Source: Nematostella vectensis (taxonomy: Eukaryota > Cnidaria > Anthozoa > Actiniaria > Edwardsiidae). From it: a DNA stretch of 60,000 bases. Within the stretch, counting starts at the first letter, position 1; each line of letters begins with the position of its first letter. Both the position numbers and the translations under genes were made by a program. The notes beneath the pieces are model-generated. The model made no database searches and was not told the DNA's origin. It was given only the letters and a program-made list of their open reading frames with translations. Of the stretch, positions 1 to 13,904 are shown one piece after another. The stretch lies in contig NC_064040.1 in NCBI RefSeq assembly GCF_932526225.1, positions 5,555,181-5,615,180 of the forward strand. Direction: 5' to 3'.

Positions 1-3000
1 TTAGTATCAAGACTGTGTTAAAACAAGGTTGTAGAACTTAGCAAGAGTCTTACCCTCTGGCAAATATGAAGCTGGAAACAACCGGGAACGTCTTTCTCTT
101 TGTGCAAGAACGAAATAGCGCCGTCTTAATTGAGGAAAGCACTTATGAACAGTAGTACCTGATTCGTCGTCAAAATGTCCAATAAGTGACCTTAAATTAG
201 TTGAAAATGAAATATTTGATGAAGTTAAGATTTTTACGTCACCATACAATAGGTTTCGTATCCGTAAGGGATTGTCGCTTGTCGTAAAAACATCGAGCGA
301 AACTGTTTATAGGGGATTAATTTTGATAAATAAGAAGTTTGTGTTATAATACATTGTGGCAGAAAAAGCCTAAAAAACTTAGACAAAAAAAGCAATGCGA
401 TAGGCAGCAGGATTTGTACGGAAACACTAAAGACAAAGATTTGCAAATTCACATGGATAGAACGCTCAGCTTCTGGTTTGCAGAAACGTTTTTTTTTCTA
501 AAAATAATGTTAAAAATGTGTGCCATAATATCAAGGCTCTCGGAGGTTCTCGGAGGTTCGCAGTTCATACAGTTCATGGTTCGAAACCCTTTGATTTCCG
601 ACCCCACCCTTTATCATAATGATTTTTTTAAAGGAATTGCTGTCTCACAGCTAAAAAGTATTTCACAATATATATTCCATATTTTTCTTTTAACACGACT
701 AATTTGCTATGCACAAGCTTGGTATGAGAAAAAACTAAAGCGAAGACAAGTGATTGGATTAAAATAGTTGAAAAACTGAAAAACTCGACAAGCGTTTTCT
801 AGTGTGCGACGGCGCTGCATATCTTTACGCCTCTTGAAAACATGCACCCATAGAAAGCTTCACCTAAAAATAGTCAACATTTATACAACATAACTCTACT
901 GATTTGGCGGCTGAATTAAGGTAATATATGGTACTTACGGGAGCATCTACAATTCTCGAACTCTTCAAGCGAACTATGTGCTGTTTGAGGTCCTTGACCG
1001 ACGTGCATCAGAATAGTATACCTTAATCAAATGAAGACATCTAAGTATATGAGCTTGTCGGCGTCTAATGAGACGGAAGTTAGAAGTTTCAACACTCTTA
1101 TGGTTTCAAAACCCATCAATTTGACAGCAAGTGAAGGATGTTTGCTCGTAAAAACCGTTTTAGACATGTCAAAAGTCAACAAAACTGCGCGGAAATATCT
1201 AATACTTTATTAGATAAATACATAGAAACACAGAAATAAAGGCTTTTAAGATATGATGTTGCCATGGTTACAAGACTTTTGAGTATACTAAAGTTTGACA
1301 TAGTAGCCCATAATATTTTATGATCTTTCCGTAAAAAAGGCAATAATTTTTTTAACGTGATGTCTATTTAATTTTACTCAGCAAAACTCCAGTCAACAAT
1401 TTCTAACTGCTGAACCGCTTTCTGGGCTTCTATCATTCAAACTAACGGATTGACATTTGTTGCTATTTAGTTGGTCAGCGCCTTAAAGTGCCCCTAGCAT
1501 CAAATTCCTGTAGTTTGCTTTTAATATTTACTTTTCCTAAGATGAAGAATAGGTAAAGAATTTTTATATGATATCAGAAAAGAAAAATCGAAATTTGACC
1601 ACGGGCAAAGACACAAGCGTTTAAAAACTGCTGTTTCTTTTCACAAGTTGACCCCATAAACGAGCCCGCGCGCAGTGAGAGAAGCGGGTGCTTGCATCAA
1701 GCTAAAATGTGCAAGAAATTTTCTAAACGAGTAGCTTATGAATTACTATTTCATTTTGAAGAGGAAGATGTTAAGTTTAAAAAGCTATTCCTTTTTGCAT
1801 CGTTTTGCCGCTCAAACAATACATGGAAAAACTATTGTCGCTAATAATACTCTACTTTTTTTAAAGAATGAAAATAACGTTTTGCATTATTTTTTTAATA
1901 TATAAACGCTTTTTAGAGGATGTTATCAATTAAAAAAAATCGAACAACCCTTCCTGTGAAAGAAAATAATCCAGTTAGAACTGCATCCCTGCTTTTGCTA
2001 ACTTAAAAACTGACAAAAACTAATGTTTAAAAAAATTATCTCGACAATTTTTTTGGTAAGTACATTTTCCTTAGAAATAAGAAATGCCGTTATTAAATTA
2101 ATTTGCCCTTCAGCATTCCTGAATCAACGAGGAAGGCCTGGCGCTTACGAAAAGTGGGTTACTTTTCGTTTGACAGATAGACATTATTTACATTTTAGAG
2201 CCAGGAAAATCGCACGAAAACCACAACTTAAAAAATTCGATAAAAACAAACAAAAAATAGACGATACTTCCAGACAAACGCTGAAACACCGTATGGCAGC
2301 TAAGGCTTTACGGTAAGGCTGGAGATTTCCGCTCCAACACCGCTATCTAGTGAACTGTACAACACACAAGTACAATATAAAAATATTGATCTCTTGGGGC
2401 CCTACTTTTGCATACAAGGAAACACGGAAGTTTTTATGCTTAAACGTGAATTGCAATTGAAGTGCTAGAAACAACTCAAATGCAAAGCATTTTTTGATTG
2501 ACCATTATATGGGGTTTACGCATAATTGCAGTTGAGACTAACAGTTTCTAGACATCGAGTAGAAGTATACTGCTATATACGCAATTATTGTGAATTCCCT
2601 TCAGAATTCTCAAATTCTTACACTTATGTGAACGTTAAACATTCTCTATTGCAGCTTTTTTTGGTACAAAACTATGTTTAAAGTCTCTCACTTCTTCCTG
2701 CGATTTATCTTATAGACTTGAAAATCCGACCGAACCCTACCACCCTAATACTCGCAAAACTCCTGTATAATCCGTTTTGTCAGGTGCTAAGTACAGTTTT
2801 TTGTTTCTCTTGCAAACACTTAAAGTATCTAACGAAAGCGTTTTTCGGAATATCTACCGTAAATCGTACGAGTAAAATCGAGTAAAATTTCTGTTAGCAC
2901 ACTGGATTTTGCATTTAATTTGTCGGTTCACGCGCGCAGTTCTTTTTATATTGCAAGATACCCCAACATTGTTCGTACATTTAAAGGGCATAAACCGTCC

Positions 3001-4144
3001 TTAGTTATTTTGAAAATACAGCCCACTGCATCAGCATCCGTTTTTCAAAACTTCCTTTTAGAAATAATAAGCGCATCGTCAATATTTATTGCGGTCTCTC
3101 AGACGTTCTACGGGAACGTGACTTTCTTAGCGCAAATTGATTATCACTCAGCTTATATATTAATTGGTTCTTACATCTTTTCTCATCTGAATATCTGAAT
3201 ACTCGATGTTTCTTTTTCTCACGGATGCTGTAAAAGCTTTTAAGCAAGGAAGAAGAAAAAAACACCTTTGTGATCTAAAGGTAGTTACCACCCAAAGGAA
3301 TCAAATTCGAAACCTTTATCTAAGGGCGTATTTTTAAATTCCAGGGAGGCTGGGATGGGGTGTGGGGAATGGTGGTGGATCTAGAATATTTTTTTGTGGG
3401 GTTTGAAGGGAGGGGGGGGTCAACTTCTTACAAGCAAAGCTGTAACACCTAAATCCATTGGAAATATTTATAAAGTTGATTTGCAACATGTATACCAAGT
3501 TGTCCTCTTCTGGACTTCAGTAAAAACTTCAATTCATTTAAATTTACAAAAAAATATGCCCAGAGAGAACTTTGGGTCGACAGAGAGTTACTCTCACCCC
3601 TCCCCCGGCCCCAACCGCCACACCCAAGCCCGCTTCTGACCGGGAGGGGATTGTAACATGCATATAAGTCAGCAGAGAAACTAACCGAGGTTATGTCTAA
3701 CCATAACGTGCTAGTAAAAGATGAAGAAGAGAAATGCATACGAAGAGGCTGAGGCCGCCAAAAAGCTCTTTTTTTACTAGGATAATCGCTGAATGTAAAA
3801 ACCGCATAATATGTTTCCCTGGAATTCAAAAATAAGCCTAGAAACCAAACCATCGTGTAAAAATGTTTACGATTCATCCAAAAAGGACAGCCATGGGAAA
3901 TGACCACATAATTTCAAAATTAACGTTTTTCATATAAAATTTCAAAAACGTGCTTATCTCAATGTCTCTTTTTTCAGGTGTTTTTTTTTAGATGACTTTG
4001 TAATAAATAATCGTGACTTTCTGCTTTTTAGACACTCGCCCAAAACTGTTTTAAATCCCAATCTTGATAAATACCTAATGATTAATTGTATTTTACTAAG
4101 TTGTCTAACGGTTAACAGGTTTCTAAGGCTGTTATTCTAGATCT
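1..4144. other. No gene recognised
   Basis: AT-rich. A minus-strand open frame at 7-249 (80 residues, MYGDVKILTSSN...) has a protein-like composition but no family I recognise. 3360-3425 is G-rich and 3590-3650 C-rich. Nothing else supported. Confidence 0.6.
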
Positions 4145-4149
4145 ATATT

Positions 4150-4305
4150 CAGGGGCGTAGCCAGGGGGTGGCCCAGGGGGCCCGCCCCCCCTTCTAGCAG
4201 CCAAAAATACAGTAAATGTATGAGACATTATCTAAAATACAGGAGAAAATGTCTGGAAAGGACCTTTTGGGCCCCCTCCTGTTAAAAATCCTGGCTACGC
4301 CGCTG
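4150..4305. mobile_element. 156-bp inverted-repeat MITE (GGCGTAGCCAGG ends)
   Basis: Begins CAGGGGCGTAGCCAGGGGG and ends CCTGGCTACGCCGCTG, with GGCCC arms further in. Flanked by ATATT on both sides (4145-4149, 4306-4310). GGCGTAGCCAGG-ended short elements are common in invertebrate genomes. An isolated end of the same type (CCTAGCTACGCCTCTG) lies at 29804-29819. Confidence 0.82.
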
Positions 4306-4310
4306 ATATT

Positions 4311-7300
4311 TGAACCTTCTAAGTGAGGCACACTATTGTTCTAAAAGAACGTGCTATATTTCTTTGTTTACCTTGCAAAAGTCACTCATTGTATCTCTTT
4401 ATGCCTTTTACTTTTATCTACATAAAACGTTGCTTTGTTCCTTCGATTATAGAAAATAAACTACGCATGCACAAAACCCATCACAACAACAAAATTATTG
4501 ATTCCTCTTGTATTGACAATCGATTTTTCAATCTAAAAATAGCGCTTATAGTATGGATACAGATAGATAAAAATGTTCTCTGGATTTCTTTTTTTTTTAA
4601 ACAAGAATTATTGGAATCGGACAATAATCAAAATAAAGTAAAACAATAATTGTTTTGGATGTCACAAAAGTAAAGTCTAACGTTCAATAGTATATGATAT
4701 GAAAGACCTTTTACAAAACAGATGTCAGATATCATAAGTTACTCTTATACTCTTATAGAAGAGGCGTTACGTTGCTTAAACGTAGCGTTTTAAATACTCA
4801 CACACCCAAGAAACTAAAACTACTTACCCTTTAAGGCATCCTGAACACTCTGTGTTCAAAATAGACCGTCTTTTCAAAGTATTGTATACTTTGGTTCCTA
4901 TATCACATTATACGCGTCAGTTACCCAGCCGACTAGAAACGAGCACTTATCACTGAACAAAGTGAGAAGCATTATTTCACAAACGTCATATATTTGCGTG
5001 AGATTAATATTATCTAAATTAGCTGCCTTATTATTTTTTTCCGCGATGCCTTTTGTGGATCTCTTTAAAATTGAGGTTGACTAATTATATAAAGGTAGCA
5101 TTTCTAGATTTTTAACCGTCTTCAGACATCTCTTGGAAACATATCGTGAAAGGTTTTCCAGAGCAGCGATTTTTTAAATCTAAATCTCAAACCCCTACAA
5201 AGGACTAAGGCTCGAAACATCAGCGAATTTTCTCTGTTTTCACAAGGCCGACCTTGTGTTAGTTGTGTTTATTTCCCTAAAATCCAATAGTTTGCAAAAA
5301 GGCTTAAAAATATAAGAATCTTAAAATCGAAGGGGTAATTGTAAAAAACAAGGGCAAATTTAATATCCCGAGTAGGATGTTAAATTACAACGCGTTTAAC
5401 TCACAAGATAGTGTGCTTTTTAAAAATGAAAATTCACTAACTAAAATCACAAACAAAAAATTGCCTAAGGGGGGTTTCGAAATAGTCGTTAATTACATTA
5501 AGTTTCTTTAAGTTAATATAAAAGTCTTGTAAATGTGGAAAGCTAATGAAGGTTTCCTGTACAGAAATCTTAAGTATAAACCTCGTCTAACGATAAAAAA
5601 TAATAAAAGTAATGCCAAATTTGATTAACCCAATCCCATTTGTTCTATTCATTTTTCTCTAAGAACCATTGTTTCTATATAAGTGTTAGACCTTTTGTTT
5701 GCTTTTGTCTTTATAAAGAGGTTATTCAATTCAAACGTGAGTTGAATTGAAATATAAAAACACCAAATGTCATGTTATTTTTTTTTCTGACTATCAGTAC
5801 ACATATACCCGAGTGTCACGGTGAGTAAAGAATTCCTATTATACCGTTGTTTTTCTATTTGAATCATAACATTCTTTTATCTGATTTATATACATTACCC
5901 CCCTTGTGTGTTTAAAGAAGGCCAATCACGCCGCCATTTTAAGCTCTCGGTCAATGCCGAGTGACTCAAAGAATCCATTTCCCTCGGCTAATTCAAGCGA
6001 GTATAAAAGATATTTTCAATCAAATATGGTCAAAAACCTATCGGACTTCATTCGTAGATAGTTAGTTTGAAGTTTTCTTGCGAATAAACCGCATTTTCAA
6101 TTGTAAACAATGACAAAGGAGTGGTTGGTAAACATTGTTTAAAAGCCGCAGACAAAAGCAAGCTAGGTAATACTATAATCAAAAGGATTTTCTAACTTAC
6201 CACTTATCTCCATATCAGAGTATCGACATTTTTACCTTAAACGATCACGTATTGTTTTTAGTACAATTACCTTCTTGGAATGACTTCTTGGAACGGTACC
6301 TAGAACAGTCAAGAATCTGCTAATATCCGAATAGTAAATTCCACTATGCGATGCGAAAGCAAATATGCTTAATTACTCAGAGTAATAATTCACAGAGGCA
6401 GGATTTGCTTTAGGCCGATTCGACAGTGAGTTCCTCTATTTATTTGTTTTTTTTTTATGTCGCCGCCATTCTAGACAAATAGGAATATCTGCAAAGAATA
6501 AAATGCTGTCTCATCATTAATGGTTTCTAAACAAACTCAGCTCATCAGTTCTAACTGTACTAAAGTACTTACTTTCATATATATAGTATATAGTAAGAAG
6601 ATGTGTATAAGGAGGGGAGGGGGTGGGGGAATTTTAGGCGACCCTACACGGTATACTTTTTCCAATTCTTTGTTATTAAGAGATATATGGAGGTAAAAAC
6701 ATTGCGATACTTCCAAGTGTCTTAGTGAAGGAGGGTGATTGGAGGTGGGGGGTAAAGGAGATAACATATGGAGGTGAAAACATGGCTCTTTTGGAGTAGG
6801 GTTTGTGCACATCACTCCTTCGCCGAATTTTAATGTAATATCATCAAACGCAAAATGAAAAAAAGTAATTCTAACGCGGATTGTAATAACTTTCAAATCA
6901 AAACATAACTGTTTACATATCAAGTAAATGTAGACAAAAATTGTCGTTTTTGACAAACGCGGTCACTTCCATATAAAGAAACTAATATATTCCTTTTTGG
7001 AAAAACTGCATGATTCTTGTCATTTTTAAGGTTGCCGTACCGCAGGTGCTTCGTAAACTTTATGACTTGTAAACAGAAGAGAAAAACAGTTACTGTGACC
7101 ATCTTTAGTCAACGGAGAAAGTATTTGAAAAGAAACTAAAATTGCTCGGTACCAGACCCCCAAACGACAACTTTTTCTTCATATGATGCGAAATGCAATA
7201 ACTTTTCAACGCAAAATGTAATAAAATATTCAACGCGCGCAATAACGCATCTAATAATCAATCAAGCTTCTTAAGGAAAGAAAAACGATAATATCGTTAC

Positions 7301-8395
7301 AACAAAATGTACAATAAAATGATTTAAAAGGAAAACTATCATAGTTATGGAATTTTTAAGATAGGAAAGGTGGATGAATTATATTGGTGGCTTTCAAACA
7401 AAGTGAACTATTGCTGCACCAGCTCCCGTTTATGTATGTTCACCTGTCTTTTATTAACCTGTTTCAACCGGCGAAATGTAGTTCAAATTGCATTACGAAT
7501 CAAGAATCCGACCGCAATATCAAAACAGAAGAGAACAGAAAAATGCTCTGAAACCTTTGTAAAAAGGTATAACTCTAAAAAGTGTAAGGTTTTACTTCTT
7601 TTTTTATACATTTTTGCTCTTTTTTCTCTATTTTACATTTTGCTTTATTTCCTTCTTTTATCTAAGATCTAAAATAATCTTTTAAGTGAAGCACAGTTCG
7701 CATTAAGCCTTCTTGTTATGTTATTATGTAAGATAGCATAATGACTATCACCCTGGCAAGTTAAAGTTATTTTTTAAAGAGCATCTAAGGCATATACCCA
7801 AGTTATTTAAATACGTTTTTCGGTTAGGTAATTAGCGGACTTAAAACGGAAGTGCTTTCTTATAGGCAATTATTAGTATTTCTGAGATCTTGAATAGTAT
7901 TTACTCTTGTCAAGAGGCATTCTGTCCTACCGTAAAAAATAAAATACTTTATATAGTTTTTTTAGTAACCATAAGAGTTATTTTTGAAATATATTCTTTC
8001 CCTCCCAAGCGACTCAAAATTAATAAAATAAATGAATATATATGGATAGTTTTATAAAGTTACTGTCTTACCTAGAGACTCTGCCCTCTTAAATTCACTT
8101 CTTTTTTTAAGCCTTGCGCAATGTTCCTATTATTGCGAATCGGCCATGGCGTGCGCGTACGAACGTGTGAAGTATGACTTTAGGGAGTCTTTAATAATTG
8201 ATATGGAGATGTGCTCAGTTGGACATATAATCCAATCAGTTTACAAAGCAGTAGTGCTTACGTGAGGTCAGGGTAGAGAGACCGCATCTCACTAAACGTT
8301 GCGCTAATTTAAGCTAACAGCGTCCGAATAGTTTTCTTTCCCTCCCTATCAAATGCAATATTGTAAACGGCAATAAAACATCTATAAGTTATGGC
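4311..8395. other. No gene recognised
   Basis: AT-rich sequence with the dispersed repeat at 5910-6010 and G-rich patches near 6615 and 6745. Segment 7149-7190 resembles 28734-28770. No coding exon identified. Confidence 0.6.
5910..6010 (+). repeat. Dispersed repeat, partner of 28320-28430
   Basis: Contains AAGAAGGCCAATCACGCCGC and the following motifs in the same order as the inverted copy near 28.4 kb. Non-coding; family unknown. Confidence 0.85.
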
Positions 8396-8504
8396 AATGT
8401 GAGGCAGCACATATATAATATGTGCTGCCTCACATTATATATAATATATGCTAAACCTCCAAATATAATATGTCAAAATGACATATTATATTTGGAGGTT
8501 TAGC
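8396..8504. repeat. Two adjacent perfect palindromes (twin hairpins)
   Basis: First: an 18-bp stem 8396-8413 / 8419-8436 (AATGTGAGGCAGCACATA arm) with a 5-nt loop. Second: a 26-bp stem 8450-8475 / 8479-8504 (GCTAAACCTCCAAATATAAT at the start of the arm) with a 3-nt loop. Only 13 bp of AT-rich sequence separates them. Confidence 0.92.
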
Positions 8505-8737
8505 TATTCATGGGTTTCTTTTTTCAACTAGACACTGTTTTGTTGCCAATGAGGCAAAGGAACTGAAAAAACTGAAAAACTTTGCATGTGAGCGAATCAC
8601 AATTTCCCAACCAACATCACCTGTTCACCTGTTCTGACCGCACTCGGTGGAATCAGAGCGACTGATCGCTATTATTTCAAAGAAGATAAGCTTTAGCCTA
8701 ATTATTACATGGTACACCAGAGATAATCTATGTGTGA

Positions 8738-9365
8738 GGTCAAAGGGGGGAAGGGATGGATGTAAGGAAAGGAAGGGATCGGTCGGCATAAGGGGGAAAG
8801 AAATGGGTCTAAGGGGGGGAGAGGATGGGTCTAAGAGGGAGAAGATGGGTCTAAGGGGGGAGAAGATGGATGGAGATGGAGGAAATGGGTCTAAGAGGGG
8901 AGGAGATGGATCTAAGAGGGGAGGAGATGGGTCTAAGGGGGGAGAAGATGGCTCTAAGGGGGGAGGAGATGGGTCTAAGGGTGGAGAAGATGGGTCTAAG
9001 GGGGCAGAAGATGGGTCTAAGGGGGGAGAAGATGGGTGGAGATGGAGGAAATGGGTCTAAGAGGGGAGGAGATGGATCTAAGAGGGGAGGAGATGGGTCT
9101 AAGGGTGGAGAAGATGGGTCTAAGGGGGCAGAAGATGGGTCTAAGGGTGGAGCAGTTGGGTCTAAGGGGGCAGAAGATGGGTCTAAGGGGGGGGGGGAAT
9201 TGGTTCTAAGAGGGGAGATGGGTCTAAGAGGGAGAGATGGCTGTAAGGGGGGAGGAGATTGGCCTAAGGTGGAGGAAGGGATGTGTCTAGGAGGGAGGGT
9301 TCGGCAAAAGGGGGAAAGGGGTCAGCCTAAAAGGAATGGGTGGGTCTAAGGGGAGAGGGATCGGT
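8738..9365 (+). repeat. Purine-rich minisatellite (GGAGAAGATGGGTCTAAG type)
   Basis: About 630 bp of imperfect 21-24-bp units such as GGAGGAGATGGGTCTAAGGG, with almost no C on the plus strand. A roughly 180-bp higher-order unit containing GATGGAGATGGAGGAAATGG recurs (near 8870 and 9035). Long open frames over it are repeat artefacts. Confidence 0.92.
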
Positions 9366-9649
9366 TCAGTGGAGGGGTTTCAGTGGAGGACATCATGAAT
9401 TCTTCAAGGCAGAAAATCCACACGATTTCAGTGAGCCTGCATTGCGTGGGGATGGGGGATGCTATATTTTCATATTTAGCATTAGTCTCTTAAATTGCAT
9501 GACTCTCGCTCCACGGAACAATTAGGCTCCCAGTCAGGGGCAACCTATTCAACCCAGCTCTGCCCCCTTAAATTCTCGATCCCTAGCAAATCTCACGCAT
9601 CAATAAAAAAAACCAAGCGGCCTCTCGTCCGTGTATTACAATATCCCCA

Positions 9650-9900
9650 CAGGCCCGTACCCAGGGGGGAGCAGGAGGGGCGAACGCACACCACCCACCC
9701 ACCACCACCACAACCACCCCCCCCCCCCCCCCCACAACACGGCCGAAGGTCCTTTTTCGGTTCTCAATAGACGGTATGTAGCCAAATCTGACAATAAATG
9801 TCCCTCTCTGTCCCTTCGGGAGGGGGAGGGGGTCAGGTTTTTATCAGATAATTTTTTATCCACCCCCTCCCCCCTAAGAAAAATCCTGGGTACGGGCCTG
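9650..9900. mobile_element. 251-bp inverted-repeat element (CAGGCCCGTACCCAGG ends)
   Basis: CAGGCCCGTACCCAGG at the left and CCTGGGTACGGGCCTG at the right, exact inverses, with C-rich and G-rich subterminal tracts (C run 9717-9733). No coding frame. I see no convincing target duplication. The end motif resembles the element at 4150, suggesting one superfamily. Confidence 0.8.
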
Positions 9901-11210
9901 CCCCTCCCAAAATTATCCGTTAATTAATCTGTGAACTACAACTTGAGCCGAGATTTGTCAAACACAACTCTTAAAGGGTCTGTAATGCATTACGGAAGGC
10001 CAGAGAAATAGATTTCGCTATTATTCGCTGTAGGGCATACTTAGTTGTCACAGCAACAAAAGATTCAAAGAAGAATAGTGGCCTTGGAGGCCTAATGGAC
10101 GTGGTAGTTAACTAAAAACTAAAAAAATGCTTTTATTAACAATTTAATTGTTTAGATAGGGAAACATATTACCAGACTTTAAGAAGAGGTATTTGTTTAT
10201 TGATCAGTGCTAAATTTGGGTGTTTGGTTGTTCCACTTAATTTCCACGCTTTGTAGTGGTAGGCTTGCATAACGACTTTTCTATGCTCGGTTATCGCACA
10301 TCATGATAACGATAAAAAATGTTATTCGAAACACGGTCCGGATCACCTCCCTCCACTTGAAACTGAGGAAGCTTGGGACCTTAGTGCAGTTTTTGTTTTT
10401 AAGTGGGAGTGTTGTCTCACGATTCTTTTTGCCTATTTAAGTAAAGTATGTAGTAAAGCCGATAAATAATTTGGTGAGGAGCCATACCACCCTGAACGAT
10501 TGTTGTCCTTTTTTAGCCTCATTCTTTGATTCTTCCTTTTCATAAAGCCCTGTCTATTTCTGCGACACTGGACTTCAAAACAGCAAAAGCATCTGAAAAT
10601 TATTTTCTACTCTAAACAGGTTGTGAGACATGAATTTGTTATCTACCCCAAACAAGCCTATCTCTTCTCTTCTCTGCCCTAAATCCGAACCAAATATTAA
10701 CAATACACCAAAAACTGGTATTCGACTCTGCCAAATTTGGGCTTTTGTATTTATAGGACCACATATTTAAATATATAGAGGCTATGGCCTATGGGATAGA
10801 AGCTATGTGAATAAAAAATATTTTTAATACCAACACCGATAGGACTTGACAAGAAGGTAGGGAGTGGGAAATTCTCCACCAAAGTCAATATGTTTCATAC
10901 TTCAGTACCATTAATATTTATTGCGCCTTATAATATTTTATAACAACCTTTGAAAAAATGAAAATGTTCTAGATAAGCTACGTAATATTATCACTTAGAT
11001 ATATCACTGAGCGTACGTTTTATTGTATACTCAAAGAAATGATACCAAGAACTGGTATCTCAAGCTATTTTCCTGAAATTCACCGATAAAGGTTAACACA
11101 TGAATTAATTGTAAGAGACGTTCATAAGCAAGTGGTCCCAATACGTGCGAGATGTCAGCTCCAGATAAAAGAAAAAAAAAAAGCAAAATCGTAAAATTGC
11201 TTAAAATTTG
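9901..11210. other. No gene recognised
   Basis: AT-rich, no long frames, no repeats found by eye before the duplication begins at 11211. Confidence 0.6.
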
Positions 11211-12132
11211 CGAGATCCATCAAAACGAAACGATACGGGTATAAAATCATGCAAAAACTATAAACAAATCTGAAAGCACGATTAATAACTCTTATCTGAA
11301 GAGGATAAATAGTATTGTGTTTGGGTATATTACCTTAATATTTCAAGGAGCCAGGCCCAGGTTTACAAAGAATGACAACCTAATTTAAATGAGCTCAGAA
11401 ATATATATCTTCCCATAGCGGGCTGGTATGCATATCCGGCCCTGATTCACCACCAGTTTCTCCTAACATTAGAAAACTTAAATTAAAAGTGACAAGAACG
11501 TAATTTACCCTATGCTATGTGAACGGATCTTTTCAATATTCGCAAAATCTTAACGAAAAGGAAATTAAAATTGGACTAGGGAGAATCAAAGAGATAATTT
11601 ATGTTTTCATCTTATCTCGCCTACGTTATCTCTAAATATACCTAAATATATAACTCATGCTATTGGCAACTGAATGCTACAAAAAAACGTTTCCGCTGCA
11701 GTGTGTTCATCTTGATGTGTGTTGGCAGATACCCCACATTATCGATTAGCTCTACTCTCCAAGCGAAGGCTAATCTGTATACCCCCCTCTAGCGCGTACT
11801 TGGGTACCAAACAATGCGCTATTGAAGGGTGGCGATGAAAATAAATAATTTTTCACAGCACTCAAGAATATAAATTATTTTTAGAAACATCTTTTTTAAA
11901 TCTACACCGTAAAACATCGTTGTAATAATAATGAGTTTGGCGAAAACCGTCAAATAGTGTATATCAATTAGTCATTAAGGGATTATCTGATTCCCTGCTA
12001 GAAATTGGTTTGCTCGAATTTTTTCACGGAAAATACGCCGAGCCTTTATCCAAATGTTCGATTTTTGAAATATTTGGGGTATTTTGGCTAGTTCGAAGTT
12101 GTTTTGAGGAATTTCGTTTTACGAAGTACGGA

Positions 12133-12990
12133 CGTACACATATCAAATACCCTACGCACTACACATATCACATACAATACGCACTACACATATCACATAC
12201 CCTACGCACTACACATATCACATACCCTACGCACTACACATATCACACACCCTGCACACTACACATATCACACACCCTGCACACTACACATACCACATAC
12301 CCTACATACCCTACGCACTACACATACCACATACCCTACACACTACACATATCACATACCCTACACACTACACACATCACATACCCTACGCACTACACAT
12401 ATCACATACCCTACACACTACACATATCACATACCCTACATACCCTACGCACTACACATACCACATACCCTACACACTACACATACCACATACCCTACAC
12501 ACTACACATCACATACCCTACACACTACACACATCACATACCCTACACACTACACACATCACATACCCTACACACTACACATATCACATACCCTACGCAT
12601 TACACACATCACATACCCTACGCATTACACACATCACATACCCTACGCACTACACATATCACATACCCTACGCATTACACATATCACATACCCTACGCAT
12701 TACACATATCACCTACCCTACGCACTACACATATCACATACCCTACGCATTACACATATCACATACCCTACGCATTACACATATCACATACCCTACGCAT
12801 TACACATATCACCTACCCTACGCACTACACATATCACATACCCTACGCATTACACATATCACATACCCTACGCATTACACATATCACATACCCTACACAC
12901 TACACATATCACATACCCTACGCGTTACACACATCACATACCCTACGCATTACACACATCACATACCCTACACACTACACACATCACATA
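12133..12990 (+). repeat. 25-bp minisatellite array 1
   Basis: About 34 units of CACTACACATATCACATACC plus CTACG, with variants (CACACATCAC, ACCACATACC) grouped in neighbouring units. It ends abruptly where the second unique block starts at 12991. Confidence 0.95.
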
Positions 12991-13904
12991 CGAGATCCAT
13001 CAAAACGAAACGATACGGGTATAAAATCATGCAAAAACTATAAACAAATCTGAAAGCACGATTAATAACTCTTATCTGAAGAGGGTAAATAGTTATGTTG
13101 TTTGGGTATATTAACTTAATATTTCAAGGAGCCAGGCCCAGGTTTACAAAGAATGACAACCTAATTTAAATGAGCTCAGAAATATATATCTTCCCATAGC
13201 GGGCTGGTATGCATATCCGGCCCTGATTCACCACCAGTTTCTCCTAACATTGGAAATCTTAAATTAAAAGTGACAAGAACGTAATTTACCCTATGCTATG
13301 TGAACGGATCTTTTCAATATTCGCAAAATCTTAACGAAAAGGAAATTAAAATTGAACTAGGGAGAATCAAAGAGATAATTTATGTTTTCATCTTATCTCG
13401 CCTACGTTATCTCTAAATATACCTAAATATATAACTCGTGCTATTGGCAACTGAATGCTACAAAAAAACGTTTCCGCTGCAGTGTGTTCATCTTGATGTG
13501 TGTTGGCAGATACCCCACATTATCGATTAGCTCTACTCTCCAAGCGAAGGCTAATCTGTATACCTCCCTCTTGCGCGTACTTGGGTACCAAACAATGCGC
13601 TATTGAAGGGTGGCGATGAAAATAAATCATTTTTCACAGCACTCAAGAATATAAATTATTTTTAGAAACATCTTTTTTAAATCTACACCGTAAAACATCG
13701 TTGTAATAATAATTAGTTTGGCGAAAACCGTCAAATAGTGTATATCAATTAGTTATCTGATTCCCTGCTAGAAATTGGTTTGATCGATATTTTTCACGGA
13801 AAATACGCCGAGCCTTTATCCAAATGTTCGATTTTTGAAATATTTGGGGTATTTTGGCTTGTTCGAAGTTGTTTTGAGGAATTTCGTTTTACGAAGTACG
13901 GACG

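Noticed and set aside
8647-9349. Gly/Glu/Lys/Ser-rich open frames of 137 and 159 codons
   Set aside because: Repeat artefacts of the purine-rich minisatellite, open in two overlapping frames.
12010-13053. Long open frames reading THYTYHIPY-type repeats (also 12104-13024, 13780-14020)
   Set aside because: They follow the 25-bp minisatellite in more than one frame at once; 25 is not a multiple of 3 and the arrays lack stops by composition.
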